DNA from: Chloroflexota bacterium
Lineage (GTDB): Bacteria; Chloroflexota; Dehalococcoidia; Tepidiformales; Tepidiformaceae
DNA length: 12,711 nt
Direction of reading: 5' to 3'
Assembly (NCBI GenBank): GCA_021823905.1
Contig: JAKALX010000024.1
Location: 1-12,711, forward strand
Under the pieces are notes generated by a model, which was not told the DNA's origin, did not search any database, and saw only the letters and a program-made list of their open reading frames with translations. Below are positions 6,204 to 12,711 of this stretch, one piece after another. The position numbers and the translations under genes are program-made. The first letter of the stretch is position 1; every line of letters begins with the position of its first letter.

Positions 6204-6209
6204 ATTATC
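6204..6209 (-). promoter_or_regulatory. possible -10 box for the transporter-queF transcript
   Basis: GATAAT on the minus strand matches the -10 consensus at 5 of 6 positions in a locally AT-richer stretch 168 bases upstream of the transporter ATG. No convincing -35 lies at the right distance, so this is a weak call. It implies a leader of roughly 160 bases, which I could not assign to a known riboswitch. Confidence 0.25.
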
Positions 6210-6215
6210 AAGCGT

Positions 6216-6244
6216 TTGTGAATGTCACTCGTATACGTCATAAG
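6216..6244 (+). promoter_or_regulatory. putative promoter of the candidate structured RNA
   Basis: TTGTGA (6216-6221), a 17-base spacer, then CATAAG (6239-6244) on the plus strand, each matching the consensus at 4 of 6 positions. It lies in an AT-richer island and would start transcription near 6251, exactly where the hairpin-rich segment begins. There is no plus-strand coding gene in the next 600 bases. Confidence 0.4.
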
Positions 6245-6250
6245 TTACTG

Positions 6251-6610
6251 GCAAGCGGCGCCGGCGGCGGGTACATTTCGCGGCGTTGGAGGCGGGGTGG
6301 TTGGGAGCCACCCGCGGCGCTCTCGAAAGCGTGGCGCAAGCCGCCGCTGCGGGAGCACCGCCGCCGTCACCAGGGATTCGTCCCTGGGGGAACCTCCCGG
6401 TTCCCACGATGGCAGCCGGCGGCGGCCGCACCGGGCTTCGGTCCGAGACGGCTGGCCGGGGGCGAGGCGCCGAAAGGCGTCTGCGGCGCCCGGCGCGTCG
6501 AGCCTCGTGCTCGTCGCCCTCGCCGGGATTGCGAGATGTTCGGGTCGCTGCGCTCTGCGCGCCCCTGGATGTCGAGCAGGCTCCCGATTGACGACCTCCG
6601 ACACAACCAC
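6251..6610 (+). ncRNA. candidate structured RNA of unknown class
   Basis: This gene-free segment holds a series of local hairpins. 6295-6300 pairs with 6308-6313. 6317-6321 pairs with 6328-6332. 6370-6376 pairs perfectly with 6381-6387 around a TTCG loop. The next base begins a second perfect 7-bp hairpin, 6388-6394 with 6399-6405. 6432-6436 pairs with 6441-6445 around C(TTCG)G. 6465-6471 pairs with 6476-6482 around C(GAAA)G. An 8-bp long-range pairing, 6263-6270 with 6358-6365, could enclose the first two. UUCG and GNRA loops in the right closing-pair context on the plus strand point to that strand being transcribed. I checked by eye for the conserved blocks of RNase P RNA, tmRNA, SRP RNA, and the cobalamin, TPP, FMN, SAM, glycine and ydaO-type riboswitches and found none. 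It could be a trans-acting RNA or a very long leader; the high GC content alone could give some of these stems. Confidence 0.45.
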
Positions 6611-6651
6611 GAGGGGCGCTCACGGGCCGCAAGGCAATCGGAGCGCCCCTC
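6611..6651. terminator. 10-bp perfect hairpin, possible two-way terminator
   Basis: GAGGGGCGCT (6611-6620) and AGCGCCCCTC (6642-6651) are perfect reverse complements around a 21-base loop. There is no T-tract on either side, so intrinsic termination is not proven. Its place fits the end of the plus-strand structured RNA. It also begins 6 bases beyond the stop of the small minus-strand ORF at 6658. Confidence 0.5.
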
Positions 6652-6657
6652 TGGCGC

Positions 6658-6816
6658 TTAATCGCCAGGCCGCATCGGCCGTATCCCACGCAGCAGCGCC
6701 TCGATGCCGGCGAGCGTGTCAAAGGGTGTCGATTTCTGCGTCGCGACGCTCCCGACGCCGATGGGCGCGTCGACAGTCATTACTCGATCGGCGGTCTCGA
6801 TCCAGCCGACCGCCAC
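6658..6816 (-). CDS. possible small hypothetical protein, 52 residues
   Basis: A GTG start at 6816 has GGAG 9 bases upstream. The frame runs through AVGWIETADRVMTVDAP and ends IEALLRGIRPMRPGD before TAA at 6658. The composition looks protein-like rather than arginine-rich shadow sequence, and a 10-bp hairpin follows the stop. It diverges from the inositol-phosphate synthase gene across a palindromic operator. I recognise no family. The frame is also open far upstream, antisense to the synthase gene, as is common in GC-rich DNA, so it may be chance or a remnant of a larger gene. Confidence 0.35.
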   Translation of the reverse strand: MAVGWIETADRVMTVDAPIGVGSVATQKSTPFDTLAGIEALLRGIRPMRPGD

Positions 6817-6859
6817 GTCGAACGGCTCCAGGGCCTGGTCAAGGTACGCTCCAGATGCC

Positions 6860-6888
6860 TTGTTCGCTAACGAAAATCTCGTTAGCCT
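6860..6888 (+). promoter_or_regulatory. putative leaderless promoter with palindromic operator
   Basis: TTGTTC (6860-6865), a 17-base spacer, then TAGCCT (6883-6888), which fits the TANNNT -10 form common in GC-rich bacteria. The A of the synthase ATG at 6895 is 7 bases after the -10, so the transcript would begin at the start codon, agreeing with the lack of a Shine-Dalgarno sequence. The perfect palindrome GCTAACGA-aaatc-TCGTTAGC (6866-6886) fills the space between the two hexamers, an ideal place for a repressor. The synthase itself carries an N-terminal helix-turn-helix, making self-regulation plausible. Confidence 0.5.
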
Positions 6889-6894
6889 GACCCG

Positions 6895-8415
<1,521 letters not shown>

Positions 8416-8416
8416 G

Positions 8417-8440
8417 AAACGCCTTCTCAGAGAAGCGTTT
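8417..8440 (+). terminator. intrinsic-type terminator after inositol-phosphate synthase
   Basis: A stem of AAACGC(C)TTCT (8417-8427, one bulged C) pairs with AGAAGCGTTT (8431-8440) around loop CAG, followed by T, giving a run of four T. It begins one base after the TGA. On the minus strand the other side gives a T-rich end too, so it may also end transcripts of the hicB region. Confidence 0.6.
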
Positions 8441-8501
8441 TGAACTCGCCCACGGTCAGGCCGGCGTCTTTGACGATGCCGGCCATCGTGTATGCGTTCA
8501 C
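8427..8501 (-). pseudogene. C-terminal remnant of a HicA-type mRNA interferase
   Basis: A GTG at 8501 overlaps the hicB stop (GTGA) and opens only 24 codons, ending GIVKDAGLTVGEFKTLL. That ending matches the typical HicA C terminus (pattern L-x-x-I-L-K-x-A-G-L-x-x-x-E-F-x-x-L). The double-stranded-RNA-binding body of HicA, about 40 residues including its catalytic histidine, is missing. I infer an internal or N-terminal deletion that left the toxin inactive while keeping the overlap with hicB. Confidence 0.65.
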
Positions 8502-8674
8502 AGGGTCGTGCGGTCCGCCATCGCCGCCAGGTACTCCCGAATCGCGCCGGCGATGTTCTCCAACGCCTCGTCGCGCGTTGCTCCCTGCGACCAGCAGCCG
8601 GGGAGCGACGGGCACGAGACGCTGAAACCCTCTTCAGATTCGGTCAGGACGACGCGATAGCGGAGGATTTGCAC
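8498..8674 (-). CDS. hicB: HicB-family antitoxin
   Basis: A 58-residue protein with the HicB signature: YRVVLTESEEGFSVSCPSLPGCWSQGATRDEALENI, then AGAIREYLAAM. This is the partial RNase-H-like fold that binds and neutralises HicA. The start is GTG at 8674, with GGAG 12 bases upstream; a stop precedes it in frame and there is no alternative ATG before the conserved part. No C-terminal DNA-binding (HTH or ribbon-helix-helix) domain is present, so it is the short form of the family. Its stop overlaps the start of the HicA remnant (GTGA). With the toxin truncated it is probably an orphan, either decaying or kept as protection against related toxins. Confidence 0.85.
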   Translation of the reverse strand: MQILRYRVVLTESEEGFSVSCPSLPGCWSQGATRDEALENIAGAIREYLAAMADRTTL

Positions 8675-8721
8675 GCTCGCATGCTACTCCTCGCTGACAT
8701 CACCAGGATCTGGAGGCGCGC

Positions 8722-9249
8722 TCAGCCCTTCTCAACGCGGCGGGAAAGCCACTCGCCCCACAGGGCATCCCGCTTCTTCGCCCCGCGCCGGTAGCCGATC
8801 TGGCCGCCAATAAGCGTGCCGAAGAACTGGGCGAGCGCATAGCCTCCGAACAACAGCACGGCGAATCCCACCGCGGGGTGTCCCAGCGGTCCCGGCCCCC
8901 AGACTTCGAGCACGACGAAGAGGATCGACGCGACGATGAGGCCAACGAAGCCGAGGCCGTAGACCCAGCGCGCCTCGGTGTCGCGCTTCGCCTTGTAGAG
9001 ACGAAGAACGTCCTGCGGGATCTCCTTGACCGTGCCCGTCTGCTCAATGGTCGCTTCGCAGAACGGGCAAACCGCATCGGTTTCGCGGAGCCGCGCGTAG
9101 CAGAAGGCGCAGAAGCGCCCGGCCGCCGGCACCTTCCGCGCGAGCCGCTCCTCCATCTTCTCCTGGAGCCGGTCGAGGTAGGGATACGGCGAGACATAGC
9201 CTGCTTCGCCGGTGAGTTCGGGCGCCTGGGTGATGGGGGTGTCGGCCAT
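8722..9249 (-). CDS. zinc-ribbon protein with two membrane segments, function unknown
   Basis: A 175-residue protein. Residues 22-38 (YPYLDRLQEKMEERLARK) form a charged helix. Cysteines 47, 50, 61 and 64 (FCAFC and VCPFC) form a zinc ribbon. Two hydrophobic helices follow (about 97-115 and 126-150), then a basic tail (RRGAKKR, RRVEKG). The layout suggests a membrane-anchored protein with the zinc ribbon at the N-terminal side, probably in the cytoplasm. The ATG at 9249 has AGGAG only 2 bases upstream, a short spacing. I do not recognise a named family. It lies 47 bases upstream of hicB on the same strand, but nothing links the two in function. Confidence 0.75.
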   Translation of the reverse strand: MADTPITQAPELTGEAGYVSPYPYLDRLQEKMEERLARKVPAAGRFCAFCYARLRETDAVCPFCEATIEQTGTVKEIPQDVLRLYKAKRDTEARWVYGLGFVGLIVASILFVVLEVWGPGPLGHPAVGFAVLLFGGYALAQFFGTLIGGQIGYRRGAKKRDALWGEWLSRRVEKG

Positions 9250-9388
9250 GCGCTCCTAGCGAACCATCGTTCATGGCGGGGGGCAACTCAAGGCCCCGCA
9301 TTGAGCCGCCCAGCGATCGCGCGCAGCGTCTCCACCAGGAACGGCCGCTCGCGCTGGACGCCGCGCTGGCGGAGGCGGCTCGCTCAGA

Positions 9389-10873
9389 CTAGAAGATGAC
9401 GGGGAGCCCCTCGCGGCGGGCGCGCCAGTCGAGCATCTGGCGGATGGTGTGGGCGGCGCGCTGCACCGTCGGGTACGCCGCGATTCCTTCGGCGAAGGCG
9501 GCGGTTGCCTCGCGGTTGGCCGTTTCGCCGAACGCGCGCTGAATGTAGAGGATGGGGACGCCGATCCCGGCCTGCAGGGCGGCGAGCTGCTTCGCCCCGT
9601 CCTTGGCTCGCTCCATCTCGGTGGCGGCGCGCTCCTCGGGAGACTTGCCGGCGTCGGGATCGGAGTTCGGGGCGCCGCGGCGGCCGCGGCCACGCCAGGC
9701 CGTTGGATCACCCCCGAGGGTGGTGCTGAAGACAACGTCGTAGAAGCCGGAATCGCAGAGGATGTGCATCATGCGCTCCCGCTGCTCGCGGTCGCGGGGG
9801 CTGGCGTCGATCGGGTTGTTAACGCTGGTGCCGGCCACGGGGATGAATTCGCGGATCTGACGCTTGGCTTCCTCGGGCGTTTCGGGGAGTTCGAGGTCCT
9901 GGGCGGCGATCGCGTCGGACGAAAGCACGGCGAAGCCGCCGGGCCCGCCAACGAGGATGACGCGGCGGCCGGCGACGGTTCGCGCGCTGGTCGCGACGGC
10001 CACCGTGAGATCCTGCAACTCATCCATTGAGTCGACGCGGATGGCGCCCGTCTGGCGGCATACCGCCTCGAACACCTCGCGCGATCCGGCGAGCGATCCG
10101 GTGTGTGAATTCGCGGCGCGGGCGCCGGCGCCGGTAAGCCCTCCCTTGAGGATGATCGTCGGCTTGACCGCCGCACAGCGCTTGAGCGCCGCGAACAGCT
10201 CGCGGCCGTGCGACACGCCTTCGAGGTAGGAGATCACGACATCCGTGTCGGGATCCGTCGCCGCGTAGTCGAAGAAGTCGTGGGCCTTGAGGTCGGCGCC
10301 ATTGCCGAAGGACACGGCCTTGGAGAAGCGAACGCCCCGCGGGGTCAGGCTACGGATGATCTCGCTGGCGTTGGCGCCGGACTGGGAGATGAGGAAGACG
10401 TTGCCGGGCTCCATCGGGAACTCGCCCGAGAAGGTCATGCCGCTGGCGGGAACATAGAGGCCGAGGCAGTTGGGGCCGATGGTTCGGATACCGGCGGCTC
10501 GCAGCTTGGCGACGGATTCCTGCTCGACGCGAGCCATCTCGGCGTCGCCGGTCTCGGAGAACCCGGCCGTGAACAGGTGGAGCGAGCGGATGCCCTTGGC
10601 GACGCACTGGTCGACGAGCTGCGGCACGACGGGAGCGGGAACCAGAGAGATGACGTGGTCGACGGCTTCGGGCACGTCGAGGAGCGTGTGGTAGCAGGGC
10701 AGATCGCCGATCCGGTCGGCCTTCGGGTTGATCAGGAACATTCGCGAGGTGTCGTAGCCGGAATCGATCAACGACTGGTGGAACATGGCGCCCCAGGCGT
10801 CGGCCTTGGAGGGGACGCCGAAGAGGGCAACGGTGCGGGGGTGGAAGACGGGATCGAGGGGGTGGCTGCTCAT
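9389..10873 (-). CDS. CoA-binding acyl-CoA synthetase, ADP-forming type, alpha-subunit-like
   Basis: A protein of 494 residues with the layout of the alpha part of NDP-forming acyl-CoA synthetases (acetyl-/succinyl-CoA ligase superfamily). The CoA-binding Rossmann domain spans about 7-110 (TVALFGVPSKADAWGAMFHQ). Two flavodoxin-like ligase domains follow. The first contains TIGPNCLGLYVP (131-142) and FLISQSGANASEI (160-172). The phosphorylated-histidine motif NSHTGSLAGS has His257. VILVGGPGGFAVLSSDAI (305-322) opens the second. Residues about 394-421 form a charged low-complexity insert (RGRGRRGAPNSDPDAGKSPE). The ATP-grasp beta subunit is neither fused nor adjacent, so a partner must lie elsewhere. 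The ATG at 10873 starts the conserved sequence; an ATG at 10918 is a real alternative given the promoter position. The acyl substrate is unknown. Confidence 0.85.
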   Translation of the reverse strand: MSSHPLDPVFHPRTVALFGVPSKADAWGAMFHQSLIDSGYDTSRMFLINPKADRIGDLPCYHTLLDVPEAVDHVISLVPAPVVPQLVDQCVAKGIRSLHLFTAGFSETGDAEMARVEQESVAKLRAAGIRTIGPNCLGLYVPASGMTFSGEFPMEPGNVFLISQSGANASEIIRSLTPRGVRFSKAVSFGNGADLKAHDFFDYAATDPDTDVVISYLEGVSHGRELFAALKRCAAVKPTIILKGGLTGAGARAANSHTGSLAGSREVFEAVCRQTGAIRVDSMDELQDLTVAVATSARTVAGRRVILVGGPGGFAVLSSDAIAAQDLELPETPEEAKRQIREFIPVAGTSVNNPIDASPRDREQRERMMHILCDSGFYDVVFSTTLGGDPTAWRGRGRRGAPNSDPDAGKSPEERAATEMERAKDGAKQLAALQAGIGVPILYIQRAFGETANREATAAFAEGIAAYPTVQRAAHTIRQMLDWRARREGLPVIF

Positions 10874-10931
10874 CAAAACCAATCCGGCTAGGCGCCGGCG
10901 AGGCCGGTCGCTTGCCATGTAAGTGGTGTCG

Positions 10932-10954
10932 AGTGTAGCCGGGCGGCCGGCTAC
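10932..10954 (-). promoter_or_regulatory. palindrome beside a -10-like box in the divergent region
   Basis: GTAGCCGG (10935-10942) and CCGGCTAC (10947-10954) are perfect reverse complements with GCGG between. On the minus strand it overlaps and precedes TACACT (10937-10932), a TANNNT -10 candidate for the acyl-CoA synthetase gene. This would be an operator position, though such GC-rich palindromes can also arise by chance. Confidence 0.35.
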
Positions 10955-11003
10955 GGGCAGACGGCCCGGGCGCGGCTCGCGTTCCTTCAAGGCGTGGCCG
11001 CCG

Positions 11004-11009
11004 TAAAGT
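11004..11009 (+). promoter_or_regulatory. possible -10 box for a leaderless antiporter transcript
   Basis: TAAAGT fits TANNNT and ends 7 bases before the GTG start at 11017, which has no Shine-Dalgarno sequence. Transcription beginning at the GTG itself would explain both. No good -35 is seen. Confidence 0.35.
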
Positions 11010-11016
11010 TGAGCGC

Positions 11017-12240
11017 GTGCTCGAGTACTCCGACTTCGAACTGCTCGCGGTCGAGCTCCTGTTGCTTGCGTCGCTGGTAGCGATCGCGGCGCGGTACCTT
11101 CGCCTTCCGTACACCGTCGCGCTGGTGGTGGTTGGCTTCCTGGCCAGCCTTGGGCAGTTCTTCGACGTCACCCTCAGCCGAGATCTGATCCTGCTGGTGT
11201 TCCTTCCTCCCCTGCTGTTCGAGGGCGCGATCAATATGGATCTGGGAGAGTTGCGGCGAAGGTGGACGCAGGTCGCGCTGCTGGCGCTCGCCGGGACCGT
11301 CATCACGGCGGGCGTGGTGGCGGCGGCTCTGACCTTGTTGACCGACCTGCCATTCAAGTACGGTCTGCTCCTCGCAGTGATGCTCGCCCCGACGGACCCC
11401 GTGAGTGTCCTCGCCACCATGAAGGAACACGGAGTGCCAGCCGGCCTTCGGACGCTGCTGGAGGGCGAGTCGATCTTCAACGATGCCCTGGGAATCGTGC
11501 TCTTCACGATCGCGCTTGCTTACGCGGTCCCGGAGAAGCCCGGCGAAGCGATCGGATGGCCCCATGCGCTCCGGGACTTCGGCGCCGAGATCGCGATCGG
11601 CGTGGGCGTGGGAGCCGTAGCGGGCTACGGGATTCATCGGCTCATGCGGCTCCTGGACGACCACCTTGTCGAGATCACGCTGTCCGTAACGCTCGCGTTC
11701 GGGTCGTTCCTGATTGCTGATCGCCTTGGAGGGTCGGGAGTGATGGCGGTGGTTGTCGGGGGCCTGCTCATCGGCAACTACGGAACCTACCGGGCGATGT
11801 CGGCTTCCTCGCAGGCCGTGATGGCCGAGGTCTGGGAAGTGGTGGCGTTCCTGTTGAACTCTGCGCTGTTCCTGCTCATCGGGCTCGAGTTCGAGGTCCG
11901 GAACCTTTCCGACGGGAGTACCATTTCAGCGGCGATTGTGGCCACGGCGGCGCTGCTCGCAGGACGGGCGATCGCCGTCTACGGGCTGCTGCTGCCGTTT
12001 CGCCGGCCACGGGGGAGTCTGTGGGTCCCGGGAGCCTGGCAGCACGCAATTTTCTGGGGCGGGCTCCGTGGCAGCATCCCCATCGCACTCGCACTCGGCC
12101 TGACCGCAACGCAACGCAATCTCGCCGGCGTCGACGCGGTGACGGTCGTCTTCACGGCGGTCCTGCTCTCGCTCGTCGGCCAGGGCATCTCGTTCGCGCC
12201 GTTGCTCGGCAGGCTCGGGCTGGCAAACGGCGGCGGGTAG
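11017..12240 (+). CDS. CPA1-family Na+/H+ (cation/proton) antiporter
   Basis: A polytopic inner-membrane protein of 407 residues with about twelve hydrophobic segments, exchanging cytoplasmic Na+ or K+ for H+. CPA1/NhaP marks are LPPLLFEGAINMD (63-75), LAPTDPVSV (123-131, with Asp127), LEGESIFNDALGIVLF (148-163, with the ion-site pair Asn155-Asp156), GRAIAVY (316-322) and FWGGLRGSIPIALALGL (346-362). The Asn-Asp pair is the electroneutral-exchanger form. It ends soon after the last helix, so the long cytoplasmic C-terminal regulatory region found in many family members is lacking. The start is GTG at 11017 with no ribosome site, probably leaderless. It diverges from the acyl-CoA synthetase gene. 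The cation cannot be told from sequence. Confidence 0.9.
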   Translation: MLEYSDFELLAVELLLLASLVAIAARYLRLPYTVALVVVGFLASLGQFFDVTLSRDLILLVFLPPLLFEGAINMDLGELRRRWTQVALLALAGTVITAGVVAAALTLLTDLPFKYGLLLAVMLAPTDPVSVLATMKEHGVPAGLRTLLEGESIFNDALGIVLFTIALAYAVPEKPGEAIGWPHALRDFGAEIAIGVGVGAVAGYGIHRLMRLLDDHLVEITLSVTLAFGSFLIADRLGGSGVMAVVVGGLLIGNYGTYRAMSASSQAVMAEVWEVVAFLLNSALFLLIGLEFEVRNLSDGSTISAAIVATAALLAGRAIAVYGLLLPFRRPRGSLWVPGAWQHAIFWGGLRGSIPIALALGLTATQRNLAGVDAVTVVFTAVLLSLVGQGISFAPLLGRLGLANGGG

Positions 12241-12249
12241 GCGGGCCAG

Positions 12250-12277
12250 CGGCCGCGAGGCTCGCCGGTCGCGGCCG
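12250..12277 (+). terminator. GC-rich hairpin after the antiporter gene
   Basis: CGGCCGCGA (12250-12258) and TCGCGGCCG (12269-12277) are perfect reverse complements around a 10-base loop, starting 10 bases after the antiporter TAG. There is no T-tract, so it may slow or end transcription only with help, or protect the 3' end. Confidence 0.45.
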
Positions 12278-12338
12278 GAGATCGCCGGCCCGAGAGCTTT
12301 CCAGGTCATTTCGCCATCCGGCCTAGACTTGGAGTCCT

Positions 12339-12711
12339 ATGTTGCACGGCAGAGAGTCCCGGATGCGCACCAGGCTCGCCGGAGTGGCCGTGGCCGGCTC
12401 GGCCGTCCTGTTGCTCGTGTTTTTCGGCCTCCGCTGCTCCCTTGGCGAGAGTGCTGCGCCACCCACGCCCGTGGCCATGGAGGTCGCCCGGGTCCCGGCG
12501 GCGCCACCCGCGCTTACGCTCGCGAACCTGGGCGTCCGGCTGGCCTATGCCCGTGTCGACCGGTCGGGAGCCGGCACGCTGGTCATCCACAATCCCGACG
12601 ACTCGACCATCGACGTCCGTGAGGCGCACGGCGTTTTCACGGGTATTGCCTGGGCTCCCGACGGCAGCCACGTGGCCGCGAGCTTTGGGCCCTCGCCAGA
12701 CGTCCAGGACA
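12339..12711 (+). CDS. exported beta-propeller (TolB/WD40-like) protein, N-terminal part
   Basis: The frame is open from an ATG at 12339 (GGAG 4 bases upstream) to the window end. A second ATG at 12363 would also give a good signal sequence: RTR, then LAGVAVAGSAVLLLVFFGLRC as the hydrophobic core. That ends at a cysteine, but GLRC is not a proper lipobox, so cleavage is unsure. A proline/alanine-rich linker (about 40-58) follows. The folded part begins near LGVRLAYARVDRSG, and GIAWAPDGSHVAASFGPS reads as a PD40/WD40-like beta-propeller blade. I infer a periplasmic or surface-anchored propeller protein; the rest lies beyond the window. Confidence 0.7.
   Translation, partial: MLHGRESRMRTRLAGVAVAGSAVLLLVFFGLRCSLGESAAPPTPVAMEVARVPAAPPALTLANLGVRLAYARVDRSGAGTLVIHNPDDSTIDVREAHGVFTGIAWAPDGSHVAASFGPSPDVQD

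Noticed and set aside
6251..6610. RNase P RNA, tmRNA, SRP RNA or a known riboswitch in the structured segment
   Set aside because: The invariant blocks of those RNAs (for example the ACAGAA and GAGGAAAGTCC blocks of RNase P RNA, or the T-arm end of tmRNA) are absent on both strands, by eye only.
9288..9383. A short minus-strand frame reading RQRGVQRERPFLVETLRAIAGRLNAGP before TGA
   Set aside because: It looks protein-like and could be the last piece of a lost gene, but it has no ATG start or ribosome site and is only 32 codons, so it is not annotated.
12306..12671. A 121-residue minus-strand ORF opposite the propeller protein
   Set aside because: Arg/Gly/His-rich shadow; the plus frame has a ribosome site, signal sequence and a propeller-like motif.

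Overview
The window is GC-rich chromosomal DNA, densely packed with genes on both strands. The gene content (long-form myo-inositol-1-phosphate synthase, acetoacetate-decarboxylase-family and double-hotdog proteins, CoA-binding acyl-CoA synthetase, FmdB-type zinc ribbon, secreted matrixin) fits an environmental bacterium such as Binatota, Rokubacteria, Acidobacteria, Myxococcota or an actinobacterium. The sequence alone does not settle the phylum. I see no integrase, transposase, CRISPR array, tRNA or rRNA.

Layout, left to right. (1) 1-550: the 3' end of a secreted matrixin-like metalloprotease, then a long inverted repeat built from heptamers. (2) 551-1419: an FmdB-type zinc-ribbon gene (-) and a flavin reductase gene (+) diverge from one short promoter region. 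(3) 1416-2493 (-): a small Cys-rich zinc protein overlapping a double-hotdog MaoC-like protein. (4) 2608-3174 (+): PduO-type cobalamin adenosyltransferase. (5) 3175-6036 (-): a run of four genes, in transcription order a queuosine-precursor transporter, queF, an NAD(P)H-hydrate epimerase domain protein and an acetoacetate-decarboxylase-family protein. (6) 6037-6894: about 850 bases with no recognisable large gene. It holds a promoter-like element, a GC-rich segment with several perfect hairpins (two UUCG loops, one GAAA loop) that looks like a structured RNA, a 10-bp hairpin, a possible 52-residue ORF and a palindromic operator. (7) 6895-8415 (+): an inositol-1-phosphate synthase carrying an extra N-terminal helix-turn-helix domain. 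(8) 8427-10873 (-): a HicB antitoxin with only the tail of HicA, a zinc-ribbon membrane protein, and a CoA-binding acyl-CoA synthetase subunit. (9) 11017-12711 (+): a CPA1 Na+/H+ antiporter and the start of an exported beta-propeller-like protein.

Working together: the transporter and QueF form a likely queuosine-precursor uptake and reduction pair. The adenosyltransferase supplies adenosylcobalamin, probably to mutases outside the window. The hotdog, decarboxylase-like and CoA-ligase proteins suggest acyl-CoA or ketoacid metabolism, but their substrates cannot be read from sequence.

The strongest unusual signals are the HTH-Ino1 fusion with a perfect palindrome inside its apparently leaderless promoter, the candidate structured RNA just upstream, the truncated HicA behind an intact HicB, and two convergent gene pairs whose stop codons share or abut in a palindrome. 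All functional statements are inferences from motifs; no database search was run.
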